NCBI GenBank assembly: GCA_910579655.1
Contig: CAJTVE010000018.1
Coordinates: 1 to 45,961, forward strand
Reading direction: 5' to 3'
DNA: 45,961 nt
DNA from: an uncultured Allobaculum sp.
GTDB taxonomy: Bacteria; Bacillota_I; Bacilli_A; Erysipelotrichales; Erysipelotrichaceae
Made by a program: the position numbers and the translations under genes. Position 1 is the stretch's first letter. Each line of letters starts with the position of its first letter. Below, piece after piece: positions 15,341 to 23,975 of this stretch. The notes under the pieces are model-generated. The model was not told the origin of the DNA and ran no database searches. It saw only the letters and a list, made by a program, of their open reading frames with translations.

Positions 15341-16948
15341 TTATCCGCGCTCCGTTTTGACGACTTTGACCGGCAGGTTTTCGGCATCTGGTTCCAGACC
15401 ATCGTCTTTGAGAATCTCTTCTTCAAAGCGGACATTTCGATGGGAGATCTCTTCATTGAGCGTTTCAAAGCCCATCTGTTCGCATAAGGTCGGCTGGTCC
15501 GCATACAGAGATGTACCAAGCCCTAAGCGATGACCTTCGATTTCAACGCCCATCGCTTCTAATGTTGTCGGGAAAATATCCAGTGTTGTAAACTCCCGCG
15601 TTTTGTTAAGGGTATATTCTTTGCCATTGAGAATCGCAAAGTAAGTCCGGCGTGGAAAATCCAGGCCGACACTCTGGTTGATCAGGCTGTCCATTGATAA
15701 ATGGTCACCAGAAAGCACGATCACCGTATCCTTTGCGAAATCCTGCTGCTGGATCCAGCTGACGAATTCTGCAATTCGTTTGTCGGAGCAGGCAATGACG
15801 TTTTCATATTGTTCGTCATACGTGTCCGGACAATCCGGGCAGAGATAGCCGTCTTTAAAGTGGGTATCGGCTGTCAGCATCGTAAAATTAAAAGGCTCAT
15901 CTTCAGAGGCAAGTTCCGTAATTTTGTCTTTGGCAAAATCAACGAGCTTGGAATCTTCAAAACCCCACCACTCATGATAGTTTTTAGGCAGTATTCCACT
16001 CTGGTGAGCCGCATCAAGGTCAATGATTTCATAATCACCATGCTGGCGAAAATAGTTGGAACGACCGGCATAGCTGGCCTCAGACCCGCACATCAGTACA
16101 TTCTTGTACCCCTGCTCTTCCAGCAGATCCCCCAGTGAAGTGACATTTGGCATAAACAGCATATTTTCGTCAAAGCTGTGGTTATATTTCGAATTGGCAA
16201 CGCCAAGCGGGGTTCCGGAAGTCTGGGCAACCATGCCCGCTACCGTCCAGCTTGTCTGGTTGGTGACCAGGCCGCCATTTAAATTCGAATCCTCTGCCGC
16301 TTTAAAATTGGTGTTTTCATTGGCAATCTGTGTCAGGTCTGGAATCAGATTGTCTTCAAATCCTCCCCCATTGGCTTGATCCGTGTATGTGGCTTCCATG
16401 GACTCCATATAGATATAGATAAGATTTTTCTTTTTTTCAGGGAACTTCAGCAGCTGATCAGATGTCGTTACATACTGATCTTCATACAAAGTTGAAACCG
16501 TAGACTGTTCTTCCAGGTAATCGTCAATTTTCAGGGCATCATATCCCTGACTCACCTGATAACAAAGCACAAATGCAGTGATGACAGACGTGACCAGAAC
16601 GGTTGAATTCAAAGTTACAATCGTCTGGCTGGACCAGAGCGGCCGTTTCCCTTCTTTCAACCGTTTGCGATCGCCCAGGGCAACCTTCATATACGCGCCA
16701 TATAAGATCGTTGCACAGGCGATCCAGAACAGATAATTCAGTGCAAAGCCCTGCAAAATCTGAACGATTGTATTACTGGCCCCTCCCATTCCAACCTGCA
16801 TGGTATACAGAAACTGAGAGAACGACTCAACTTGTACAATATTGGTGATGTAGTCAATCGCATATAAGACAATGCAGACTAACAGAAATAGAATGTAGGC
16901 CGAGGTTCCAATCCAGATGGAAAGATTCTTCCTGTTCTTCTTATTCAT
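15341..16948 (-). CDS. LTA synthase/OpgB-like phosphoglycerol transferase (sulfatase fold)
   Basis: A 535-residue membrane-anchored enzyme of the alkaline phosphatase/sulfatase superfamily. Three membrane helices (about 12-33, 62-85 and 112-130) precede an extracellular catalytic domain. Metal and active-site landmarks are IYMESME (E182), a Thr/Ser-rich SWTVAGMVAQTSGTPL segment (233-248) expected to hold the nucleophile, LTADTHFKDG (D361, H363) and SGDHLSMD (D415, H416). A CxxC...C motif sits at 370-387. Relatives transfer glycerol-phosphate from phosphatidylglycerol to surface glycans or lipoteichoic acid. A closely similar paralogue is at 28396-30426, and this copy lacks its Pro-rich tail. 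No Shine-Dalgarno sequence is visible; TAGAAT lies 7 bases before the ATG, so it may be leaderless. The acceptor is unknown. Confidence 0.85.
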   Translation of the reverse strand: MNKKNRKNLSIWIGTSAYILFLLVCIVLYAIDYITNIVQVESFSQFLYTMQVGMGGASNTIVQILQGFALNYLFWIACATILYGAYMKVALGDRKRLKEGKRPLWSSQTIVTLNSTVLVTSVITAFVLCYQVSQGYDALKIDDYLEEQSTVSTLYEDQYVTTSDQLLKFPEKKKNLIYIYMESMEATYTDQANGGGFEDNLIPDLTQIANENTNFKAAEDSNLNGGLVTNQTSWTVAGMVAQTSGTPLGVANSKYNHSFDENMLFMPNVTSLGDLLEEQGYKNVLMCGSEASYAGRSNYFRQHGDYEIIDLDAAHQSGILPKNYHEWWGFEDSKLVDFAKDKITELASEDEPFNFTMLTADTHFKDGYLCPDCPDTYDEQYENVIACSDKRIAEFVSWIQQQDFAKDTVIVLSGDHLSMDSLINQSVGLDFPRRTYFAILNGKEYTLNKTREFTTLDIFPTTLEAMGVEIEGHRLGLGTSLYADQPTLCEQMGFETLNEEISHRNVRFEEEILKDDGLEPDAENLPVKVVKTERG

Positions 16949-17201
16949 GATGATTATTCTAGTCGTCTTTGAGAGGAAAACAAAATTACAAAGCCATCAC
17001 ATTTCGTAATTGTCAGCAACTGTTCGCTGTTTTCGCTTCTGTAAGCGTCGTTCATTGATGAAAAAAATCCCCATAAACACTTAGAGTGACAAAATTTCGA
17101 AGAAAGCATTCGTCCAGAAACATGCTGGTGGACACACTTTTTTCAAACGCTTCTAGTGTTGACTGAACTGCCCTCAATGGCTTGTTTCCGTCCATACAGG
17201 C

Positions 17202-17240
17202 TAAAAAAAGAGGCAGCTGCTTTATGCAAATCTGCCTCTG
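17202..17240 (-). terminator. Terminator overlapping end of YczE-like gene
   Basis: AGAGGCAG (17209-17216) and CTGCCTCT (17232-17239) form an 8-bp stem; on the minus strand a run of seven T follows. The stem includes the last codons of the gene ending at 17222. Confidence 0.8.
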
Positions 17241-17857
17241 AATACATGTTCGATGAAATAAGATCGGCACATCTGGGCCAGCGGGCCAAGGAAAACCATG
17301 CAGACGATGGTTCCCACTCCGATCACGCCCATCAGGCTGCTGCCGGCCAGCCAGGAAAAAAGAAGGCAAAGAACGATGCAGGCGCCATCTGTAAGCATGC
17401 GGCATAAACCATAGGAAATTTTCCCATTCATTCGTTTTTCCAAAATGACAGCCAAAGCATCATAAGGAGCTACGCCGCCATCAGGCAGCATATAAAGAGC
17501 CAGGCCGATGGCCAACAAGGCAATCGCCAGAATCATTGCAACGCTTTGCGAAACGAGATTCACAGGGAAAATCATGCCGGTCACAGAAAATACAAAATCA
17601 GCAATGTAGCCGGCGCCAAACATATTCATCAGGCTGCCCAGGCCAATCTGCGAGTGATCCAGAAAAAAGACCGGTACGAGAATGATCAGGTGGCCGAGCA
17701 TCATGCAGGTTCCAAAATTGATCCGGGTTAAACTTGAAATACTGATTGCCATTGCAGTATAAGGATCCGATCCAGCCGCGCTATAGCGGAACAATCCAAT
17801 TCCAATTCCGATGAAAAGCACACCCATGGCAAGCATCCCGATTTTTTGTTTATTCAT
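17222..17857 (-). CDS. YczE/YyaS/YitT-type integral membrane protein
   Basis: The 211-residue protein is almost wholly hydrophobic with about five membrane spans. Its opening matches the YczE family: GIGIGLFRYSAAGSDPY with a Gly-rich first helix, then INFGTCMMLGH, and in the second half a related LPDGGVAPYDAL repeat. Members are found next to varied transporters and regulators, and their substrate is not established, so the function is a putative membrane transport or sensing protein. AAAGGAG occurs about 12 bases before the ATG at 17857. It stands alone with its own terminator. Confidence 0.8.
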   Translation of the reverse strand: MNKQKIGMLAMGVLFIGIGIGLFRYSAAGSDPYTAMAISISSLTRINFGTCMMLGHLIILVPVFFLDHSQIGLGSLMNMFGAGYIADFVFSVTGMIFPVNLVSQSVAMILAIALLAIGLALYMLPDGGVAPYDALAVILEKRMNGKISYGLCRMLTDGACIVLCLLFSWLAGSSLMGVIGVGTIVCMVFLGPLAQMCRSYFIEHVFRGRFA

Positions 17858-18375
17858 CCTATCCTCTCCTTTAAAGCCACTTTCCGGCTTTCTCTCTCCA
17901 GCTCTTTTGATGTGTAATCTGTTTCCAGATGTTCTTATTGCATTTTTTCGCCTGGAGTTTTGTCAGGAGTATCTTCAGATAAAATTCTTGTTTTTTCATC
18001 CGATCTTTTTCCGCTTTGAAAACGATCAGTTACAGATTTTGCCGGAGTGCAACCGTTGTTTCAGCCTCTTCAGTCCATCATCATCGTTTTTTCTCAATCC
18101 TGATCGAGAAATATGAATCCATTCTGCATTCACTTCTGCTTGCCAAAAGCGAAACAGAAACCATTTTTCAGTCTGCCGGCCAGAACAGATCACCGGATCG
18201 TGTTGGATCTGTAAGGGCTTTCCGGAGTAAATTCTCTTTATTTTGATGAGAATCGTTCATCCCTGTCGTCTGCGGGGCAGCGTTCCAGACCAGCTTGAAT
18301 TTTTATTGCGATGAAATGACCCAGACAGGATGCCTCTTATGATCAGTTGTGCTTTTTTTGGCAGTTCAAAGCTGC
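17858..18375. other. Non-coding stretch between two divergent genes
   Basis: No credible frame. It should contain the minus-strand promoter for the YczE-like gene at its left edge, while the plus-strand gene at 18388 appears to start right at its -10. Confidence 0.4.
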
Positions 18376-18387
18376 TATGCTGCCGAT

Positions 18388-18729
18388 ATGGAAAACAGAA
18401 TTCATTTACCGGCTCTCAGGCCTGGAAACAGGAAAAGAGAGTATCTGGAATATTCAAAAATCGATCGGGCTCGTGTCGTTTATGCCTATCTGACCCGGGA
18501 TGTCTCGACTCGCATTCTGGATGACGAAATTCTTTGCGTCCCACATAACTATAAAGGATACAAGTCATGGTCAATTCTCGCCTATCTGGGAATTCGCAAA
18601 GACTTCAGAAATCTGTTTCACGATTATACCGAGCAGGAGGTTCTGGATGCTTTCGTTGAGGCAGGTCCTGCTTACCAAAATATTGTGAAAGTCTTGCGCC
18701 TTGAAGAAATTGCTCCCTGGGACGAGTAA
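18388..18729 (+). CDS. Hypothetical protein (113 aa)
   Basis: The product is a soluble, mixed-charge protein of 113 residues, MENRIHLPALRPGNRKREYL onwards, with a central segment LCVPHNYKGYKSWSILAYLG and an acidic end EEIAPWDE. I do not recognise it. A GTG start 13 codons upstream (18349) is possible, but it would run through an extended -10 element (TGC-TATGCT), which ends 6 bases before the ATG at 18388. With no Shine-Dalgarno sequence, leaderless translation from the ATG fits better. No terminator clearly belongs to it; the hairpin downstream has its T run on the other strand. Confidence 0.6.
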   Translation: MENRIHLPALRPGNRKREYLEYSKIDRARVVYAYLTRDVSTRILDDEILCVPHNYKGYKSWSILAYLGIRKDFRNLFHDYTEQEVLDAFVEAGPAYQNIVKVLRLEEIAPWDE

Positions 18730-18797
18730 TCAGTCTTCCCTGCTTTTTTCCGCGTTTTTTCTGTCCGTTCGAATCGGTCAAACAGAATTCAAAAGCA

Positions 18798-18842
18798 ATA
18801 AAAAGGCCATCCTTCGAACATCCTGTTCAAATGATGGCCTGA
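18798..18842 (-). terminator. Terminator of ridA
   Basis: GGCCATCCTTCGAACA (18805-18820) pairs with TGTTCAAATGATGGCC (18824-18839) with a few mismatches; on the minus strand TTTTTATT follows. It lies about 90 bases after the ridA stop. Confidence 0.75.
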
Positions 18843-18930
18843 ATTAAGCAGTAAAACCCGTACTCAGCCAAAATTCCATCTTCTGCGCGATAGGCAGTTT
18901 CAGATTTTGACTTGATCTTACAGGCTTTGC

Positions 18931-19332
18931 TTAGTCGACAACGTAATCTTTGTGTTCTTTGGCAACTTTGGCGATGACTTCAACCTCTAACAAAGCGCCC
19001 TTTGGCAAGTCCTTCACCGCAAAGCAGCTGCGGGCTGGCTTGTTGATGAAGTATTTGGCGTAAACTTCGTTAAAGGCTGCAAAATCGGCGATATCGGCCA
19101 GATAGCAGGTTGTTTTGACTGCGTGCTGGAATCCGGAGCCAGAAGCCTCTAAAACGGCGCTCAGGTTTTTCATGACCTGTTCAGTCTGTTCCGTGATGGT
19201 TGTGCCTTCGATTTCCCCGGTTCTTGGGTTGAGTGGGATCTGTCCAGATGTAAAGACAAAGTCATCCACCCTTACAGCCTGGCAATAAGGACCAATCGCT
19301 GCTGGTGCATTGGCTGTGCTGATTCTTTCCAT
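18931..19332 (-). CDS. ridA: RidA-family enamine/imine deaminase
   Basis: A 133-residue RidA (YjgF/YER057c/UK114) protein, which hydrolyses reactive 2-aminoacrylate and related enamines/imines released by PLP enzymes such as threonine dehydratase. Recognisable pieces are the APAAIGPYCQAV opening, VFTSGQIPLNP, the NLSAVLEASGSGF helix, and the C-terminal KPARSCFAV with the carboxylate-binding Arg101 followed by LEVEVIA with Glu116. Only a weak AAGAAGAG site precedes the ATG. It lies 237 bases after ilvA in the same direction, which is a common and functionally sensible pairing because IlvA generates the toxic intermediate. Confidence 0.95.
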   Translation of the reverse strand: MERISTANAPAAIGPYCQAVRVDDFVFTSGQIPLNPRTGEIEGTTITEQTEQVMKNLSAVLEASGSGFQHAVKTTCYLADIADFAAFNEVYAKYFINKPARSCFAVKDLPKGALLEVEVIAKVAKEHKDYVVD

Positions 19333-19569
19333 TTTGAATTTCTCTTCTTTCTATCAGGCAGGTCCGCCTGAAAAAGCAGTCAATTCTCTGACAACGCCCT
19401 TTCAGGCTGACTTGTGATTTTATTTTCTGATCTTGTTATAGGACTTTAGAGATCTTGAAGACAGAAAAGTGCCTTTCCGGCTCCAAAAACAAGCGGAATT
19501 TGTCAGGAACTTTTCATCTGACTCTTTTCTTCTCTGTCCAAATTCAATTCTTCAAATTCATTCTTTCAA

Positions 19570-20766
19570 CTACTCAACCAGCCGCAGGCCGTTGGCACGC
19601 AGGGCATCGTGAACTTCCTGGATATGCTGGAAATCACGCGTTTCGATATTGATGCGCAGGATGCAGGCGGTGATGGATGTTCCTTCGCTGGCTTTTTCAT
19701 AGCTGACACTGACAACATTGGCATTCAGTGAAGCGAGCAGCTGTGAAACTTTGGCCAGCTGACCTGGACGATCCTCCAGCTGAATCGCCAGAGTATCCGA
19801 CCGGCCGGATTTGAGCAGGCCGCGTTCGATCACTTTCGACAGAATCGTAACATCGATATTGCCGCCGGAAAGAAGGCAGACAACGTTTTTGCCAGCCACT
19901 GGAATCTTGTCGTACATCACAGCCGCTACGCTGACCGCGCCAGCTCCTTCGGTGATCAGTTTCTGCGTTTCGATCAGCTTTAAAATGGCTCCAGCCACTT
20001 CATCATCGCTGACGGTGACGATTTCGTCGACATACTTGCGGCACAGATCGAAAGTATGTTCGCCCGGTTCTTTCACCTGGATGCCATCGGCAATCGTTCT
20101 GGCTTCTTCCAGACAGATGATTTCGTCTTCCAGCAGGGATTTGGCCATACTTGGAGCCCCTTCGGCCTGAACGCCATAGATTTTGACATCCGGGCGTAAA
20201 GATTTGACCGCAAAGGCAATTCCCGAGATTAACCCCCCGCCGCCGATGGGAACAACAATGGCTTCCACCTCATCAAGCTGGTCGAGAATTTCAAGACCGA
20301 TGGTTCCCTGGCCGGCAATGACTTCTTCATCATCAAACGGATGAATAAAGGTATAGCCTTTTTCATCCCGCAGCTCTAAAGCTCTCTGATAGGCATCATC
20401 ATAAACCCCTGGCACCAGAACCACATTGGCTCCATAGGAGCGGGTGGCTTCCACTTTGGAAATCGGTGCGCCTTCTGGCAGACAGATGGTGGCTTCAATG
20501 CCTGCTTCCTGTGCAGCAAGAGCTACCCCCTGGGCATGGTTGCCCGCTGAGCAGGCGATAACGCCATGGCTTTTTTCCTCTTCAGAGAGCTGGGAAATTT
20601 TATAGTAAGCCCCCCGCAGTTTGAAACTGCCGGTACGCTGCAAATTTTCAGTTTTTAAGAAGACACTCACACCCTCTTTGATCTTCAAAGCCGGGATCAA
20701 GTCCGTTGTCCGGGCCGTGTCTTTGAGGATGTATCTGGCATGGTAGATTTTATCTAAACTGAGCAT
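19570..20766 (-). CDS. ilvA: Threonine ammonia-lyase (threonine dehydratase)
   Basis: The 398-residue enzyme deaminates threonine to 2-oxobutanoate, the entry to isoleucine synthesis. The PLP lysine is K49 in GSFKLRGA, the substrate loop SAGNHAQG lies at 73-80, and the Gly-rich phosphate-binding loop reads PIGGGGLISG. A C-terminal ACT domain (about 325-398) suggests allosteric control. The start at 20766 fits family length and has AAAGGA upstream; a longer upstream frame is only the overlap with the preceding gene. It overlaps the DUF815 gene by 17 bases, so it is probably translated in an ilvD-DUF815-ilvA transcript. Clostridial-type catabolic TdcB has the same architecture, but the ilv context argues for the biosynthetic role. 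Confidence 0.95.
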   Translation of the reverse strand: MLSLDKIYHARYILKDTARTTDLIPALKIKEGVSVFLKTENLQRTGSFKLRGAYYKISQLSEEEKSHGVIACSAGNHAQGVALAAQEAGIEATICLPEGAPISKVEATRSYGANVVLVPGVYDDAYQRALELRDEKGYTFIHPFDDEEVIAGQGTIGLEILDQLDEVEAIVVPIGGGGLISGIAFAVKSLRPDVKIYGVQAEGAPSMAKSLLEDEIICLEEARTIADGIQVKEPGEHTFDLCRKYVDEIVTVSDDEVAGAILKLIETQKLITEGAGAVSVAAVMYDKIPVAGKNVVCLLSGGNIDVTILSKVIERGLLKSGRSDTLAIQLEDRPGQLAKVSQLLASLNANVVSVSYEKASEGTSITACILRINIETRDFQHIQEVHDALRANGLRLVE

Positions 20767-21955
20767 TCGGTAATCCTTTCTTAGCGGCCTGGGTTTCAAC
20801 AAACTGACGGGCACAGCGTGCCGAGCGCCCGCCTTTGGCAAGCGCAAAGGCTTCGGCTTCATGGTCAAGTTCAGAACCGGTCAGGTCCAGACCATATTCC
20901 TGAGCGATCTGGTGAACCAGATCGAGGTATTGATTCGCATTGGGTTTTTCAAAGAACAGGCAGAGTCCAAAACGCTGCGAAAGCGATAAGGTTTCCTGCA
21001 GGGTATCCCGGCGGTGCATATCATCACCGCTTCTGGCCGAGATGGATTCTTTGACCAGATGGCGGCGGTTGCTGGTGGCATAAATGACAGTATTGGAACT
21101 GCGGGCCGAAACGGATCCTTCCAGGACCGCTTTCAGAGCCGAGAAAGAATCATCGTTTTCCGCAAAAGACAGATCATCAATGTAAACCACAAATTTCAAT
21201 GGTTCTAAAGCCAGTTTGTCTAACAGATCCGGCAGAACATCCAGCCGATCTTTGGACACTTCAATTAAGCGCAGGCCTTCCTTGGCAAAGTGATTTTCCA
21301 AAGCCTTAATGGAGGCGGATTTGCCGGTTCCAGCATCGCCATATAAAAGCAGATTGGAACTTGGAAGACCATCTAACAAAGCCTGGGTGTTGTCGATCAT
21401 CGCCTCATGCTGGAAATCATAGCCATACAGCTGATCGAATGTAATTGGATCCGGATTGCGCACGGCTGTCAGCTCCAGCTCCGGCTGGTTTTTCAGACGG
21501 AACATAGTGGCCCTGGCAAACATGCCGATTCCACGGCGATCGATGTCCATCAGACAGTTCAGGTATTCTGCCTGCATGTCGATCCATTTGCCATACCAGC
21601 CGGTGCGCCCATTCAGACCTAAATCTTCCGGAATCACGGCCGCCGCCTGACCAAGGGCATTCAGCTCGCTCATCGCGCTGTTGAGCATCCGCTCGGGAAA
21701 TTCCCGGTTGGTCTGCGTGCTCAGTCTTGCCAGGCATGTATCCAGAGAAAAGATCGTCTGGCGCAGGTATTCTCCCCAGTCATCCGTGTTCTGTTCATAG
21801 AGCAGGCCGGTAAACCGGGCAGCCGCCTGTAAAAAGTGGCTGCCCTTTTCGGCATGGGCATCCAGCATTTCAACGAATGCGCAGAAAATCGGATTGTCAT
21901 AGAGCGGCATGAACACCGCTAACTGGTGAAGCCTTTGATTGAGCCCGTCAATCAT
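20750..21955 (-). CDS. DUF815 P-loop ATPase
   Basis: A 401-residue AAA-type ATPase of the DUF815 family. An uncharacterised N-terminal helical region (about 1-160) precedes the ATPase core: Walker A GDAGTGKS at 206-213, Walker B VVYIDDLSF (D260/D261), a sensor-1-like VIYATSNRRH (290-299), and a basic segment downstream with HRRDTLQE and LSQRFG. DUF815 members are widespread in bacteria with no settled function. The gene starts inside the ilvD stop (ATGA, 4-base overlap) and ends inside ilvA (17-base overlap), so it is fully embedded in a branched-chain amino acid operon. That fixed arrangement could mean a functional link or only hitchhiking. Confidence 0.9.
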   Translation of the reverse strand: MIDGLNQRLHQLAVFMPLYDNPIFCAFVEMLDAHAEKGSHFLQAAARFTGLLYEQNTDDWGEYLRQTIFSLDTCLARLSTQTNREFPERMLNSAMSELNALGQAAAVIPEDLGLNGRTGWYGKWIDMQAEYLNCLMDIDRRGIGMFARATMFRLKNQPELELTAVRNPDPITFDQLYGYDFQHEAMIDNTQALLDGLPSSNLLLYGDAGTGKSASIKALENHFAKEGLRLIEVSKDRLDVLPDLLDKLALEPLKFVVYIDDLSFAENDDSFSALKAVLEGSVSARSSNTVIYATSNRRHLVKESISARSGDDMHRRDTLQETLSLSQRFGLCLFFEKPNANQYLDLVHQIAQEYGLDLTGSELDHEAEAFALAKGGRSARCARQFVETQAAKKGLPNAQFR

Positions 21956-23610
21956 GAAAGAACCGCTCCCTTATCAGCACCCGAAACAAGGCGGGAGTAG
22001 CGTTTGAGGTAGCCCTTCACATCTTTCTTTTCTTTGACCGGCATTTCGGCTTTCCGTTTTGCCAGTTCTTCTTCATCCACAAGCAGTTCAATGGAGTAGT
22101 CTGGAATGTTGATCGAGATCCTGTCCCCATCTTTGACATAGGCAATCAGACCGCCTTTGACAGCTTCCGGTGTGATATGACCAATCGCCGCCCCACGCGT
22201 TGCCCCTGAGAAACGACCATCTGTAATGAGGGCAACTTCTTTATCTAAGCCCATCCCAGCAATAGCCGAGGTTGGTGAAAGCATTTCGCGCATACCCGGT
22301 CCTCCAGCAGGTCCTTCATAACGGATCACCACAACATCCCCAGGTTTCACGCGGCCGCCAAAAATGCCGGCAATGGCTTCTTCTTCGCTGTCAAAGACAA
22401 CGGCCGGGCCGGTATGGCGAAGCATTTCGGGAGCCACAGCGGAACGTTTTACGACACACCCCTGAGGCGCAATGTTGCCTTTTAAGACCGCCAGCCCGCC
22501 GGTTGCGGTGAATGGATTGTCGATTGGACGGATGATGGTTTCATCCAGATTGATGGCATCCGCGATATTTTCATGAAGAGTTTTGCCGGTAACCGTCATC
22601 ACACTCGTATCAATCAGGCCAGCCTCTTCCAGCTCCTTAAGAACGGCATATACGCCGCCAGCCTGATCCAGATCTTCCATATAGGTTGGGCCGGCAGGAG
22701 CGAGATGGCAGACGTTTGGTGTCTTTTCAGAGATGCGGTTTACTTCATCCAGATCGATATCAATGCCGCATTCATGGGCGATTGCCGGCAGATGGAGCAT
22801 GGAGTTGGTGGAACAGCCAAGCGCCATATCCGCGGTGATCGCATTTTTAAAGGCAGCTTCGGTCATAATGTCACGGGGACGAATGTCTTTTTCAATCAGA
22901 TCCATGATCTGCATCCCAGCGTGTTTAGCCAGTTCAAGGCGACGGGAATAGACAGCAGGAATGGTTCCATTGCCTTTTAAAGCCATGCCGAGAACTTCGG
23001 ACAGACAGTTGTGGGAGTTGGCGGTATACATACCCGAGCACGAACCGCAGGATGGGCAGGTATTCAGTTCGAATTCTCGCAGCTTGGCTTCATCGATCTT
23101 GCCGGCTTTATAGGCGCCAACGGCTTCAAACATGCTGGACAGCGACGTTTTATGGTTATCAATCCGGCCGGCTAACATTGGACCGCCGGAAACAAAGATC
23201 GTTGGCAGATTCAGCCGGGCAGCGGCCATCAGCAGACCGGGAACATTTTTATCGCAGTTTGGAATCATCACCAGGGCGTCAAACGCATGGGCTAAAGCCA
23301 TGGATTCCGTAGAATCCGCAATCAGATCGCGCGTCACCAGAGAATAGCGCATTCCGTTGTGGCCCATGGCAATTCCATCGCACACCGCAATCGCCGGGAA
23401 TACGATTGGTGTTCCGCCAGCCATGGCAACGCCGGTTTTTACGGCCTGAGTAATTTTATCGAGGTTCATATGGCCAGGAACAATTTCGTTGTAGGAAGAA
23501 ACAATGCCGACGATTGGACGGTCGATTTCTTCTTCAGTCAGACCAAGAGCATGCAGCAGGCTTCGCTGCGGGGCTTTTTCCAGCCCTTTTTTCATCTCAT
23601 CACTTTTCAT
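21952..23610 (-). CDS. ilvD: Dihydroxy-acid dehydratase
   Basis: IlvD dehydrates 2,3-dihydroxy-3-methylbutanoate/pentanoate to the oxoacids of valine and isoleucine using an iron-sulfur cluster. At 552 residues from 23610 it has family length. Cluster cysteines are visible at C77 (AVCDGIAMGH), C119 (IPNCDKNVPG) and C191 (CPSCGSCSGMYTANS). The start MKSDEMKKGLEKAP aligns with the family opening and has AAAGGA about 11 bases upstream. An open frame continues 44 codons further up through a repetitive Tyr/Thr-rich stretch and is not part of the enzyme. It is followed without a gap by the DUF815 gene and ilvA. Confidence 0.96.
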   Translation of the reverse strand: MKSDEMKKGLEKAPQRSLLHALGLTEEEIDRPIVGIVSSYNEIVPGHMNLDKITQAVKTGVAMAGGTPIVFPAIAVCDGIAMGHNGMRYSLVTRDLIADSTESMALAHAFDALVMIPNCDKNVPGLLMAAARLNLPTIFVSGGPMLAGRIDNHKTSLSSMFEAVGAYKAGKIDEAKLREFELNTCPSCGSCSGMYTANSHNCLSEVLGMALKGNGTIPAVYSRRLELAKHAGMQIMDLIEKDIRPRDIMTEAAFKNAITADMALGCSTNSMLHLPAIAHECGIDIDLDEVNRISEKTPNVCHLAPAGPTYMEDLDQAGGVYAVLKELEEAGLIDTSVMTVTGKTLHENIADAINLDETIIRPIDNPFTATGGLAVLKGNIAPQGCVVKRSAVAPEMLRHTGPAVVFDSEEEAIAGIFGGRVKPGDVVVIRYEGPAGGPGMREMLSPTSAIAGMGLDKEVALITDGRFSGATRGAAIGHITPEAVKGGLIAYVKDGDRISINIPDYSIELLVDEEELAKRKAEMPVKEKKDVKGYLKRYSRLVSGADKGAVLS

Positions 23611-23630
23611 CTTCGTATTTTCCTTTACGT

Positions 23631-23687
23631 GTATATAGGTTGTATAGGTATGGGTTGTATATAGTTGTATAGATGGGTATGGGTTAT
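23631..23687. repeat. Imperfect tandem repeat in ilvD 5' region
   Basis: Two imperfect direct copies of a 26-31 base unit (23631-23656 and 23657-23687), each beginning GTATATAG and ending GGTATGGGTT. They lie just upstream of the ilvD ribosome site, in the presumed untranslated leader. Confidence 0.6.
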
Positions 23688-23795
23688 AGGAGAATTTAGG
23701 TTCTGTGCTGGATTCATCCATTCGCTTTTCTTTTTCGTCCATCTTCTGAAAATTTGTCCAGGATCCAGACGGCTTTTAGATGGCCAGATAGAACA

Positions 23796-23817
23796 AAAGC
23801 CCGCTAACGGGCTTTTG
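23796..23817 (-). terminator. Terminator of ilvC
   Basis: AAAAGCCCG and CGGGCTTTT form a perfect 9-bp stem with a CTAA loop. On the minus strand it ends in TTTTGTTCT. It separates ilvC from the ilvD transcript, so ilvD should have its own promoter at about 23690-23795. Confidence 0.85.
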
Positions 23818-23975
23818 ATTGGTTCAAATTGTAAGATTCAGGCAGTTTTGCATTGACTTCTTTCTATCTTCTTTCGGCATCTTTCTGTCTTCTTTCTACT
23901 TTTTAAAGCAGGAAGACTTCACGGAAGCAGACGGGATCAACGATGGCCTGAGTGGGAATCATCGAAAGACGAAAC

